Source: Denitrobacterium sp024691475
Lineage (GTDB): Bacteria > Actinomycetota > Coriobacteriia > Coriobacteriales > Eggerthellaceae
Direction of reading: 5' to 3'
Assembly (NCBI GenBank): GCA_024691475.1
Contig: JAILNP010000006.1
Location: forward strand, 1-8,954
Length of the DNA: 8,954 nucleotides
This document shows positions 1-5,885 of the stretch, piece by piece. The stretch's first letter is position 1. The number at the start of each line of letters is the position of its first letter. Position numbers and translations under genes: made by a program. Under the pieces are notes generated by a model. It had not been told where the DNA came from and ran no database searches. It saw only the letters and a program-made list of their open reading frames with translations.

Positions 1-14
1 TGATAGCAGATGAG

Positions 15-953
15 CTACATGCGTCCCGAAGATGCCGCCATGATAATGCCCTGCAGAATGTCAGACTCACTCACCGTGAACGACCCCAAACCCGAGCAAT
101 CAAGCACCTGGCCAAGGATTTCCATGCCCGCCACAATGACAGGAGCACGATCGGGCTGCAACCCCGTAACGGTACGGCGCTGCTCGAGCGTCATGCCCGC
201 AAGACGCCGCGTTTCCTCGTGCAGCACGTCGCGCGAGACGCAATAGCCATGCACGCGCGAGGAATCGTATGGGTCCATAGCCTCATGCACGGAAACGACC
301 GACGTAGCCGTACCCGCGACGGCCACCATGCGCTCGGGCACGAAGCCCCTGTCGGCAAGGCGGTCGAAGAAGGGCCGGAAGTTACGCTGGCACAGCTCGC
401 GCGCCGCCTGCAGCTCTTCATCGGTAGGAGGATCGCCCGCCAGAAGGCGCTCGGTCACACGACGGCAGCCGATGTCGAACGAGTGCGCCACCAGAGGATC
501 CTCACCGCCAACGCCCGCGATGACCTCCGTCGAGCCACCACCAGAATCAACCACCAGCAAGCGCTCGCCCACGAAATCACACGAGGCGCCCATGAAGGAA
601 AGAGCCGCTTCGCGCGTGCCGGGAATAACGGAAAGCTGCACGCCCTCCCCCGCCAGGATACGTGCGAACTCGTCGGCGTTTTCCGCATCGCGCGACGCAG
701 ACGTAGCCACAGCCGTAAGGGCGATGGGGCAATCGGGTGAAGCGTACGATTCGATAATCTCCTGGTACTGGGCCACGCATGCACGCACGCGCTCCATGGC
801 CTGGGGCTTCAACACGCCCGTCGCATCAACGCCCTCGCCCAGATTCACAATGGAAGAGCGGCGCACCAGCTCGTGCAATCCGCCCTCGTCAACATCCGCG
901 ATAAACAAACGGCACGTGACCGTGCCGATATCAATAGCTGCATAGCGACCCAT
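15..953 (-). CDS. ppx: Ppx/GppA family exopolyphosphatase / pppGpp phosphohydrolase
   Basis: This 312-residue cytoplasmic enzyme belongs to the ASKHA (actin/hsp70/sugar kinase) fold. Family members remove terminal phosphate from polyphosphate or convert pppGpp to ppGpp; which substrate applies here cannot be told. Visible motifs are the first phosphate-binding loop AAIDIGTVTCRL (residues 5-16), ATSASRDAEN (83-92), PGTREAALSFMGA with the likely catalytic Glu115 (111-123), the second loop VVDSGGGSTE (134-143) and AVAGTATS (211-218). The length matches the short, two-domain form without the C-terminal HD extension of E. coli Ppx. The first loop has TVT where many homologues have SNS. The start at 953 is chosen because the conserved N-terminus begins there and AGGAG lies 4 nt upstream; the open frame continues to 1139, but only inside the upstream gene. 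The gene lies 7 nt after the FtsB-like gene, so co-transcription is likely. No terminator is seen before the window edge. Family is secure, substrate is not. Confidence 0.92.
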   Translation of the reverse strand: MGRYAAIDIGTVTCRLFIADVDEGGLHELVRRSSIVNLGEGVDATGVLKPQAMERVRACVAQYQEIIESYASPDCPIALTAVATSASRDAENADEFARILAGEGVQLSVIPGTREAALSFMGASCDFVGERLLVVDSGGGSTEVIAGVGGEDPLVAHSFDIGCRRVTERLLAGDPPTDEELQAARELCQRNFRPFFDRLADRGFVPERMVAVAGTATSVVSVHEAMDPYDSSRVHGYCVSRDVLHEETRRLAGMTLEQRRTVTGLQPDRAPVIVAGMEILGQVLDCSGLGSFTVSESDILQGIIMAASSGRM

Positions 954-960
954 GCTGCTC

Positions 961-1851
961 CTATCCCGAATAGCCGAATAGAACGTCGAGCACCCCCGAA
1001 TACCAAGTCTCGGGAGCCTTGATATCACCTGAAGGAGTAAGGCTCGAAACGTCGATGGACGTGCCATCGGAGGAGAGCCCCGATACGCGCACGGACGTTT
1101 CTCCTTCGCGCACCATGCCATAGTCCTGCCGCGCGGCATCTTCCATGCCCTCGTCGGTGGAAAGGTTCGCTACATCGGACTGGAGCTCTTCGTTCTCCTG
1201 CGTCACGATGACGTACTCGGCCTCCATCTTCGCCTGATCGCGAACGGCCGTATAGTAATCGCGCGCCGGAGCGTACAAGAACGCGGCGCAGGCAACTACG
1301 CATGCCACGACCGTGAGCGGCACGGCCACGGCCATGCGAACCCTATGCGACGCCTTGCGCGCAGATGCCGAATTGGCTCGCTGCATCGAAGAACGCTCGT
1401 TCTGCATGCGCGCCGACTTGCGATGCGTGGAACCCATCTGGCCACGGTACACGGCCGCACGAGGGCCCGACTCCGTTGGCGTTGCGGGCTGATCTTGTAC
1501 GAAGCGATCGAAGGCACGCGATGCCTTCTTCTTGCGCGCATCATGACGATGCTTCTGAAATGCGCTTTGTTTGGGATGGGTCTGGGCCGGCTCGGAGGCT
1601 TCCTGGCTACGCCGGGAAGTGCTGCGATGAGCAGAACGGGATGCGCTCTTGCCGCCACGCGCCGACATGCGCGCCTGAAGACGCTCTTCGGCGGAAGCAC
1701 GGTAGTCTTCGCCCGAAACAAAGCGGGCGCGTGCACCAGAATTTGCGGCAACGGAGGATTTGTAGCCACGACGTGCGCGGGATGCGGATTTCGCAGTTTC
1801 GAAATCGACGATATGCGCTTGGCTAGACACCTGAACAGACCCCTTGAGCAT
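961..1851 (-). CDS. FtsB/DivIC-like septum formation initiator protein
   Basis: A 296-residue single-pass membrane protein of the FtsB/DivIC family, which in other bacteria bridges FtsL and FtsQ/DivIB in the divisome. Residues 1-170 are a very basic Arg/Ser/Ala/Lys-rich, low-complexity cytoplasmic region. A membrane segment (VAVPLTVVACVVACAAFLY) spans about 175-193. It is followed by a coiled coil with the family hallmark ENEELQSDVANL, then STDEGMEDAARQDYGMVREGE, and a 45-residue extracytoplasmic tail ending in an aromatic-rich segment. Typical family members are 100-200 residues, so the long N-terminus is the odd part. The start is uncertain: the ATG at 1851 has no Shine-Dalgarno sequence, while an in-frame GTG at 1830 (289 residues) has AAGGGG 9 nt upstream and would sit well below a possible -10 box at 1861-1866. 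The ppx gene follows after 7 nt. Family assignment rests on the TM plus coiled-coil plus DEGMEDAAR arrangement. Confidence 0.85.
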   Translation of the reverse strand: MLKGSVQVSSQAHIVDFETAKSASRARRGYKSSVAANSGARARFVSGEDYRASAEERLQARMSARGGKSASRSAHRSTSRRSQEASEPAQTHPKQSAFQKHRHDARKKKASRAFDRFVQDQPATPTESGPRAAVYRGQMGSTHRKSARMQNERSSMQRANSASARKASHRVRMAVAVPLTVVACVVACAAFLYAPARDYYTAVRDQAKMEAEYVIVTQENEELQSDVANLSTDEGMEDAARQDYGMVREGETSVRVSGLSSDGTSIDVSSLTPSGDIKAPETWYSGVLDVLFGYSG

Positions 1852-1860
1852 TGTAGTTGG

Positions 1861-1917
1861 TTTATAGTGCGTGTAATGCTTCGGTGGCCTTATCTTATCA
1901 CGCGCAGGGAGGGACAA
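1861..1917 (-). promoter_or_regulatory. Possible promoter(s) for the ftsB-like/ppx operon
   Basis: Two weak candidates are seen on the minus strand. TTGTCC (1912-1917) is separated by 17 nt from GATAAG (1889-1894), each matching 4 of 6 consensus bases. Further down, TATAAA (1861-1866) is a good -10 box without a clear -35; it would start RNA only a few bases before the ATG at 1851, or about 24 nt before the GTG at 1830. The upstream yebC terminator makes an independent promoter in this spacer likely, but which box is used cannot be decided. Confidence 0.35.
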
Positions 1918-1998
1918 TCCAGGTGGATTGCAAATCGGACGCGAATTCATAACCACCCGCCACGAAAGCATCCGAAACGCAATCTACCTGGGACAATT
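1911..1998. repeat. Imperfect inverted repeat with nested direct repeat in the yebC/ftsB-like spacer
   Basis: CCAGGTGGATTGC (1919-1931) and GCAATCTACCTGG (1979-1991) are inverted copies with one mismatch. GGGACAAT occurs as a direct copy at 1911-1918 and 1990-1997. The arms are 47 nt apart and lie just upstream of, and partly overlap, the possible -35 box at 1912-1917. It could be a pair of regulator half-sites, a leader RNA structure, or chance. Confidence 0.4.
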
Positions 1999-2043
1999 CA
2001 ATTTCAGCACTCTACATTCGAAAGCTACGAATTCAACACTTTT

Positions 2044-2087
2044 GAAAAGAAAAGGCACCCACGCGAACCTATGCGCGTGGGTGCCTT
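2044..2087 (-). terminator. Rho-independent terminator of yebC
   Basis: The 14-bp perfect stem 2052-2065 / 2074-2087 (arm AAGGCACCCACGCG) encloses an 8-nt loop and is followed on the minus strand by the tract TTTTCTTTTC. It starts 21 nt after the yebC stop codon. The T-rich tail lies only on the minus-strand side, so it acts in the direction of yebC and separates it from the ftsB-like/ppx pair. Confidence 0.93.
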
Positions 2088-2108
2088 CTAGCAACGGCGA
2101 ATGTAGCG

Positions 2109-2909
2109 CTATTCCTCTTCCAGGGCAGCGGCGATTTCGTCGGTGATATCCATGGTGTGGTACACGCTCTGGAGGTCTTCGAGCTCTTCCAGACGGTCGA
2201 CCAGACGCATGACCTTCTTGGCGTCGGAAGCGCTCACCTGCGTAGGCGTGGTGGGCTCCATGATGAATTCGGCGCCCTGCGTTTCAACGCCCGCAGCCTC
2301 CAGCGCCTTCTTCACGGCCATGAGGTCGGAGGGAGCGGTGTAGACGATCCACTGGTCGTCGGCGTCTTCGTAGTCCTTGCCGCCGGCTTCGTCGACGGTC
2401 ATCATGAACTCTTCCTCATCGCCGGCGGTACCGTTGGGCTTCATGCCCTCCTTCTTGCCGCCTTCGATTTCCTTCGGAACCATGATCTGGCCCTTGCGCT
2501 CGAACATGAACGCAACGGAGCCGCTGGTGCCCAGGTTGCCGCCCGCATGCGTGAAGGCGCTACGAACGTCGGCAGCCGTACGGTTGCGGTTGTCGGTGAG
2601 AGCTTCGCAGTAGATGGCAATGCCCGCGGGGCCATAGCCCTCGTAGATTACCGACTCGTACGAAGCGGCATCTTTGCCGGTGCCGAACGCCTTGTCGATA
2701 GCGGTCTTGATCTTATCCTTGGGAAGGGAATAGCCCTTCGCCTTTTCGATGGCGGCCGCCAGGGATGCGTTGTTGTCGGGGTTGGGGTCGCCCCCTTCCT
2801 TAGCCGCAACGGTGATGTTGCGGGAAAGTTTACCGAACAGCGCCGAACGCTTGGCGTCCTGGGCCGCCTTGCGGTGCTTGGTGGTTGCCCACTTAGAATG
2901 CCCTGACAT
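2109..2909 (-). CDS. yebC: YebC/PmpR/TACO1 family protein
   Basis: A 266-residue cytoplasmic protein of the YebC family. Members were first described as DNA-binding regulators (PmpR) and more recently, with mitochondrial TACO1, as ribosome-associated factors that ease translation of proline-rich stretches; the role here cannot be read from sequence. The hallmark N-terminus MSGHSKWATTKHRKAAQDAK fixes the start, supported by AAGGGAG just upstream. The second hallmark, YEGYGPAGIAIYCEALTDNR, is at 89-108, followed by the conserved GGNLGTSGSVAFMF (123-136). The C-terminal region ends in the acidic segment LVDRLEELEDLQSVYHTMDI. At 266 residues it is longer than the usual 240-250; the excess is a Gly/Lys/Glu-rich insert at about 147-165. 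Between moaC and the ftsB-like gene it forms its own unit, with an extended -10 promoter upstream and a strong terminator downstream. Confidence 0.97.
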   Translation of the reverse strand: MSGHSKWATTKHRKAAQDAKRSALFGKLSRNITVAAKEGGDPNPDNNASLAAAIEKAKGYSLPKDKIKTAIDKAFGTGKDAASYESVIYEGYGPAGIAIYCEALTDNRNRTAADVRSAFTHAGGNLGTSGSVAFMFERKGQIMVPKEIEGGKKEGMKPNGTAGDEEEFMMTVDEAGGKDYEDADDQWIVYTAPSDLMAVKKALEAAGVETQGAEFIMEPTTPTQVSASDAKKVMRLVDRLEELEDLQSVYHTMDITDEIAAALEEE

Positions 2910-2971
2910 AGCACTCCCTTCGAATACTCGTTGATGCTTTGCGTGCGCGTATGCGCAAAACGCAATTGCCT

Positions 2972-2980
2972 AGTGTAGCA
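2972..2980 (-). promoter_or_regulatory. Extended -10 promoter of yebC
   Basis: On the minus strand TGC directly precedes TACACT (2972-2977), an extended -10 element (TGN plus 4 of 6 consensus bases). No good -35 box lies 16-18 nt upstream, which is tolerated by extended -10 promoters. RNA would start near 2965, giving a leader of about 55 nt that holds a small hairpin, TTTGCG/CGCAAA (2938-2943 / 2954-2959). Confidence 0.45.
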
Positions 2981-3070
2981 CAGGGCAACGCACTACGCGC
3001 CCCAGCTGCCCATCTCTACAGCGTACGTACAGACAGAACAGCCAGGGCGCGCCATTCGAGGCAACATTCG

Positions 3071-3100
3071 CAAGAAGAAAAACTATGCGCGCTCCCACAG
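3071..3100 (-). terminator. Possible weak terminator after moaC
   Basis: Around the moaC stop codon the minus strand can form CTGTG-(8-nt loop)-CATAG (3096-3100 / 3083-3087, one G-T pair), directly followed by TTTTTCTTCTTG. The T-run is good but the 5-bp stem is weak, so read-through into yebC is plausible. Confidence 0.3.
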
Positions 3101-3574
3101 GCCAGACTTGCCGCCGTCCTTCTTGAGCAGGCGCACGTCCATGATTTCCATGCCGCGGTCGACCGCCTTGCACATGTCGTACACGGTAAGGCAGGCCACG
3201 CTGGCGGCGGTAAGGGCCTCCATCTCGATGCCCGTCTTGCCCGTGACGCCAAACGTCGAGGTGATGTGAATGCCCACGCGGCCATCGGCACGCTCGCCCG
3301 CGCGCACGGGAGTGCACTCCACCTTCGACTTCGTAATGAGCAGCGGGTGGCACATGGGAATGATGGAGCTGGTCTGCTTGCCAGCCATGATGCCCGCCAC
3401 GCGTGCGCACGCAAGCACGTCGCCCTTGGCAGCCTTGCCTTCCACGATGAGCTCGAGCGTTTCGGGTTTCATGGAAATGAAACCCTCGGCTACGGCAATG
3501 CGCACCGTATCGGGCTTTTCGCTTACGTCAACCATACGTACCTGACCCTGCTCATCGATATGAGTGAGTTCCAT
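3083..3574 (-). CDS. moaC: Cyclic pyranopterin monophosphate synthase MoaC
   Basis: A 163-residue cytoplasmic enzyme (E. coli MoaC has 161) that converts the MoaA product 3',8-cyclo-7,8-dihydro-GTP into cyclic pyranopterin monophosphate, the first tricyclic intermediate of molybdenum cofactor synthesis. Conserved landmarks are KGDVLACARVAGIMAGKQTS with Lys50 (50-69), IPMCHPL with His76 (72-78), GVTGKTGIEMEAL (109-121) and DMCKAVDRGMEI with Asp133 and Lys136 (133-144). The lysine, histidine and aspartate expected in the active site are all present. The start at 3574 is chosen because GGAG lies 8 nt upstream; a second in-frame ATG at 3586 overlaps that site and would add only four residues. The gene follows moaA by 62 nt on the same strand and is probably co-transcribed, which matches consecutive steps of one pathway. 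Assignment is secure. Confidence 0.98.
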   Translation of the reverse strand: MELTHIDEQGQVRMVDVSEKPDTVRIAVAEGFISMKPETLELIVEGKAAKGDVLACARVAGIMAGKQTSSIIPMCHPLLITKSKVECTPVRAGERADGRVGIHITSTFGVTGKTGIEMEALTAASVACLTVYDMCKAVDRGMEIMDVRLLKKDGGKSGLWERA

Positions 3575-3612
3575 TGTTTGCTCCATTCGCAATTGCTTCG
3601 TATCAAACCATC

Positions 3613-3637
3613 GCCCACAAGGGCATGCGTTCATGCC
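3613..3637 (-). other. Two mutually exclusive hairpins between moaA and moaC
   Basis: GGCATG (3622-3627) and CATGCC (3632-3637) form a perfect 6-bp stem with a 4-nt loop, starting inside the moaA stop codon. GCCC (3613-3616) and GGGC (3621-3624) form an alternative 4-bp stem that shares bases 3622-3624 with the first, so only one can form. No T-run follows. It may influence mRNA processing or moaC expression, or be without function. Confidence 0.4.
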
Positions 3638-4650
3638 TAGCCGCCGATGGCGTTCATGTTCTTTTCCGTGGCGCGTGCGTGGTCGCCTTCGTGATGCTCT
3701 TCGGGCTTGGCACCCAGCGCCTGCATGAGTACCGACCGAACGTCGTCCTTCGTGCCATAGCGCACGGCATCGCGCACATTGTATTCCTCGTCGGAAAACA
3801 GGCAGGGACGAATACCACCCGTAGACGTGAGCCGCAGGCGATTGCAGTCGCCGCAGAAATGACGCGACAGCGGCGAGATGAACCCCACCGTACCCTTTGC
3901 GCCGGGGAATTCCCAATAGCGAGCAGGGCCACCACCTTCGGGCTTGCTGGAATCCTCCACGGGACGCAGTGGCTCCATGCCAGCGGCAATGGCCGCAGCA
4001 TTGATGCTCTCGCGGATCTCGTCCACGCTTACCACGTCTTCGGGACCCCAACCAGACCCGCAGCTACCCGCCGAATTGCCCACGGGCATGTACTCGATAA
4101 AACGCATGTGCAACGGGCGATCGACGCTCATGCGCGCAAACGCGAAGTAATCCTGGTTCATGCTGCGCACGGCAACGGCGTTCACCTTCACGGGGTTGAA
4201 TCCCACGCGCAACGCGGCATCGATACCCTCGAGCACCTGGTGAATGTTGCCGCCGCGGGTAACGCGACGATACGTTTCCTCGTCGAGCGTGTCGAGGGAG
4301 ACGTTGACGCGCCCCAAGCCTGCCGCCCGCAAATCTTCAGCCATGCGGCCAAGGAGGATGCCGTTCGTGGTAAGCGATACGTCCTTGATGCCGGGAATAG
4401 CGCAAATGTCGCGGACCAGGTCTACGACGCCCTTGCGTACCAGGGGCTCGCCACCCGTAAGGCGCACGCGCTTGATGCCCAGCTGAGCTGCAGCTTCTAC
4501 TAGCTCGACGATTTCGTTGTAACGCAAAATCTCATCATGCGGCACCTGGGCGATGCCCTCGGCGGGCATGCAGTAGATGCAACGCAGATTGCAGCGGTCG
4601 GTTAGCGACACGCGCAGATAATCGATTGTGCGCCCATGGTTATCCTTCAT
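3637..4650 (-). CDS. moaA: GTP 3',8-cyclase MoaA (radical SAM)
   Basis: A 337-residue radical SAM enzyme that cyclises GTP to 3',8-cyclo-7,8-dihydro-GTP, the committed step of molybdenum cofactor synthesis. The N-terminal cluster motif is C20-x3-C24-x2-C27 (DRCNLRCIYCMP), with the SAM-binding GGEP at 66-69. The C-terminal cluster that holds GTP is C266-x2-C269-x13-C283, with Arg271 and Arg273 of NRLRLTSTG between the last two cysteines. The protein ends in NAIGG; the C-terminal Gly-Gly is known to be needed for MoaA catalysis and marks this as an intact MoaA rather than another radical SAM protein. The start is supported by AAAGGTG just upstream. It lies 122 nt after modC with its own promoter, and moaC follows by 62 nt. 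Nothing is missing; assignment is secure. Confidence 0.98.
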   Translation of the reverse strand: MKDNHGRTIDYLRVSLTDRCNLRCIYCMPAEGIAQVPHDEILRYNEIVELVEAAAQLGIKRVRLTGGEPLVRKGVVDLVRDICAIPGIKDVSLTTNGILLGRMAEDLRAAGLGRVNVSLDTLDEETYRRVTRGGNIHQVLEGIDAALRVGFNPVKVNAVAVRSMNQDYFAFARMSVDRPLHMRFIEYMPVGNSAGSCGSGWGPEDVVSVDEIRESINAAAIAAGMEPLRPVEDSSKPEGGGPARYWEFPGAKGTVGFISPLSRHFCGDCNRLRLTSTGGIRPCLFSDEEYNVRDAVRYGTKDDVRSVLMQALGAKPEEHHEGDHARATEKNMNAIGG

Positions 4651-4684
4651 AGGCTCACCTTTCTCGTCTCTATTCTCCCGAGAG

Positions 4685-4712
4685 ATTATAGGCGAAGAAG
4701 ACGCATAATCAA
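4685..4712 (-). promoter_or_regulatory. Promoter of moaA-moaC
   Basis: The minus strand has a perfect TATAAT -10 box (4685-4690) 16 nt after TTGATT (4707-4712). RNA would start near 4678, leaving a leader of only about 28 nt before the moaA ATG. That is too short for a molybdenum-cofactor riboswitch, so control would have to act at initiation. Confidence 0.7.
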
Positions 4713-4720
4713 GCGGCTAT

Positions 4721-4730
4721 ACCGTACGGT
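4721..4730. promoter_or_regulatory. 10-bp palindrome upstream of the moaA -35 box
   Basis: ACCGTACGGT is a perfect palindrome ending 8 bp upstream of the -35 box of moaA, a position suited to an activator or an upstream repressor site. It does not match the E. coli ModE consensus, and no second copy was noticed at the modA promoter. No regulator is assigned. Confidence 0.35.
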
Positions 4731-4733
4731 TAA

Positions 4734-4766
4734 CTGCGAACGGCAACCCGCCACACGGCAACGCAG
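4734..4766 (-). other. Hairpin just downstream of modC, possible weak terminator
   Basis: On the minus strand TTGCC-GTGT-GGCGG (4757-4761 / 4748-4752, two G-T pairs) sits inside CTGCG/CGCAG (4762-4766 / 4734-4738), with a 9-nt bulge on the 3' side. It begins 6 nt after the modC stop codon. No T-run follows, so efficient intrinsic termination is unlikely. The core resembles the loop region of the glmM terminator at 8448-8464. Confidence 0.3.
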
Positions 4767-4772
4767 ACGCCT

Positions 4773-5885
4773 CTAGCGGCTTACCAGATACAGGCTTTCG
4801 GGAGGGATGCGAATGAGCAGCTCCTCGCCCAGCTCGGGCCAAGAATCGCGTGGCTCCTTCAGCGTGTCGACGCGCCAGAACAGACGCTGATGCAAGTAGC
4901 GCATTTCCTCCTGGTTCTCGCCCACCAGCTCCTGCGCGCCCTCCTCGCGATCTAGGAAGCACAGCAGGGCCGAGCGATCGTAGCGCGAGTCGCTCACGCG
5001 GTCTACGCGCACGCGATACACGTTGGGCCCAGGCTCGGAAGCTCGCTCCAGACGAAATGCGCGCACGCCAAACGCCTTGATATCAGACGGAATGGGACGC
5101 ATGGCATCGATTTCGATGCCCCACGAAGGGCAGAACAGGCGCGTTGGGGACACGCGCTCGCACGACAGGGCATTCTTGCACCCCGACAGCTTGATGCCAG
5201 CCAGGCTCTTCGGATCGTCGATGAGCTCGCGGCCCTTGTCTATCTCCATGATGTGCCCCGCCTCGACCACGGCGATGCGATCGCAAAAGTGCAACGCCTC
5301 GTCGATATCGTGGCTTACGTAGATGATGGTGCCGTCGAACGAATCGAACAGACCCACGAGGCTCTGCTCGAGCAGCGTCTTCAGATGAGCATCAAGCGCC
5401 GAGAACGGCTCGTCGAGCATGAGGATTCCCGGACGCGCCGCAAGCATGCGGGCAAGCGCCACGCGCTGCTGCTGGCCACCGGAAAGCTGAGATGGATAGC
5501 GCTTGGCAAACGCAATGACATCGAAACGCACGAGCTCGGCCTCGACAATGCGCGCTCGTTCCTCGGGCGGCAGGCTGCGATCGACGCCAGCGGCGACGTT
5601 CTGTTCTACGGTGAGGTTCGGAAAGAGCATATAGCTCTGGAACAGGAGCGCCGTCTTGCGCTTCTGCGGCGACAGATTGATGCCCTGCGCGCTATCGAAG
5701 AACGTCGTACCGTTCACCACGATACGACCCTCGTCGGGCGTATCGATGCCCGCAATGCAGCGCATGGTAAGGCTCTTGCCGCAGCCGCTGGCGCCCAGCA
5801 GACCAAAGGTCTCGTCCCCCGCTTGGAAGGCAACGTCGAGCTGGAACGAGCCGTATCGCTTGCGAATATCGACCTCAAGGCTCAT
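4773..5885 (-). CDS. modC: Molybdate ABC transporter ATP-binding protein ModC
   Basis: A 370-residue cytoplasmic ATPase that powers molybdate uptake with ModB. The nucleotide-binding domain (about 1-225) is complete: Walker A GASGCGKS (31-38), Q-loop Gln83, signature LSGGQQQR (134-141), Walker B ILMLDEP (154-160), D-loop ALDA (163-166) and H-loop His192. Residues from about 235 to the end form a C-terminal domain of about 135 residues in the place of the regulatory TOBE/Mop domain of ModC proteins; its segments KAFGVRAFRLE and IPPESLYLV resemble the oxyanion-sensing region of anaerobe-type ModC (from memory of the family, not aligned). The modB stop and modC start overlap by one base (TAATG), so translation is probably coupled; GGGGG lies 10 nt upstream. 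Substrate is inferred from the ModA and ModB neighbours and the adjacent moa genes; tungstate is the main alternative. Confidence 0.94.
   Translation of the reverse strand: MSLEVDIRKRYGSFQLDVAFQAGDETFGLLGASGCGKSLTMRCIAGIDTPDEGRIVVNGTTFFDSAQGINLSPQKRKTALLFQSYMLFPNLTVEQNVAAGVDRSLPPEERARIVEAELVRFDVIAFAKRYPSQLSGGQQQRVALARMLAARPGILMLDEPFSALDAHLKTLLEQSLVGLFDSFDGTIIYVSHDIDEALHFCDRIAVVEAGHIMEIDKGRELIDDPKSLAGIKLSGCKNALSCERVSPTRLFCPSWGIEIDAMRPIPSDIKAFGVRAFRLERASEPGPNVYRVRVDRVSDSRYDRSALLCFLDREEGAQELVGENQEEMRYLHQRLFWRVDTLKEPRDSWPELGEELLIRIPPESLYLVSR

Noticed and set aside
1..14. Possible next gene left of ppx
   Set aside because: Only 14 bases remain and hold no start codon, terminator or ribosome binding site that can be judged.
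219..945. Plus-strand open frames of 173 and 205 residues
   Set aside because: They run antisense through ppx, lack family motifs and ribosome binding sites, and have the Arg/Ala/His-rich make-up expected of mirror frames in GC-rich coding DNA.
954..1139. A longer Ppx starting inside the FtsB-like gene
   Set aside because: The family N-terminus begins at 953 with a good AGGAG site. The extra residues would come from the other frame of a real gene.
3575..4051. An N-terminal extension of MoaC into moaA
   Set aside because: The frame is open only by chance within moaA. MoaC length and motifs match a start at 3574.
2157..4503. Long plus-strand open frames at 2157-2906, 2939-3640 and 3574-4503
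   Set aside because: They are antisense to yebC, moaC and moaA, whose motifs are complete. None shows a domain, signal sequence or plausible start context.
4651..4772. Molybdenum-cofactor riboswitch or E. coli-type ModE box at moaA
   Set aside because: The leader after the promoter is only about 28 nt, and no pair of TATA-rich ModE half-sites with the right spacing is seen.
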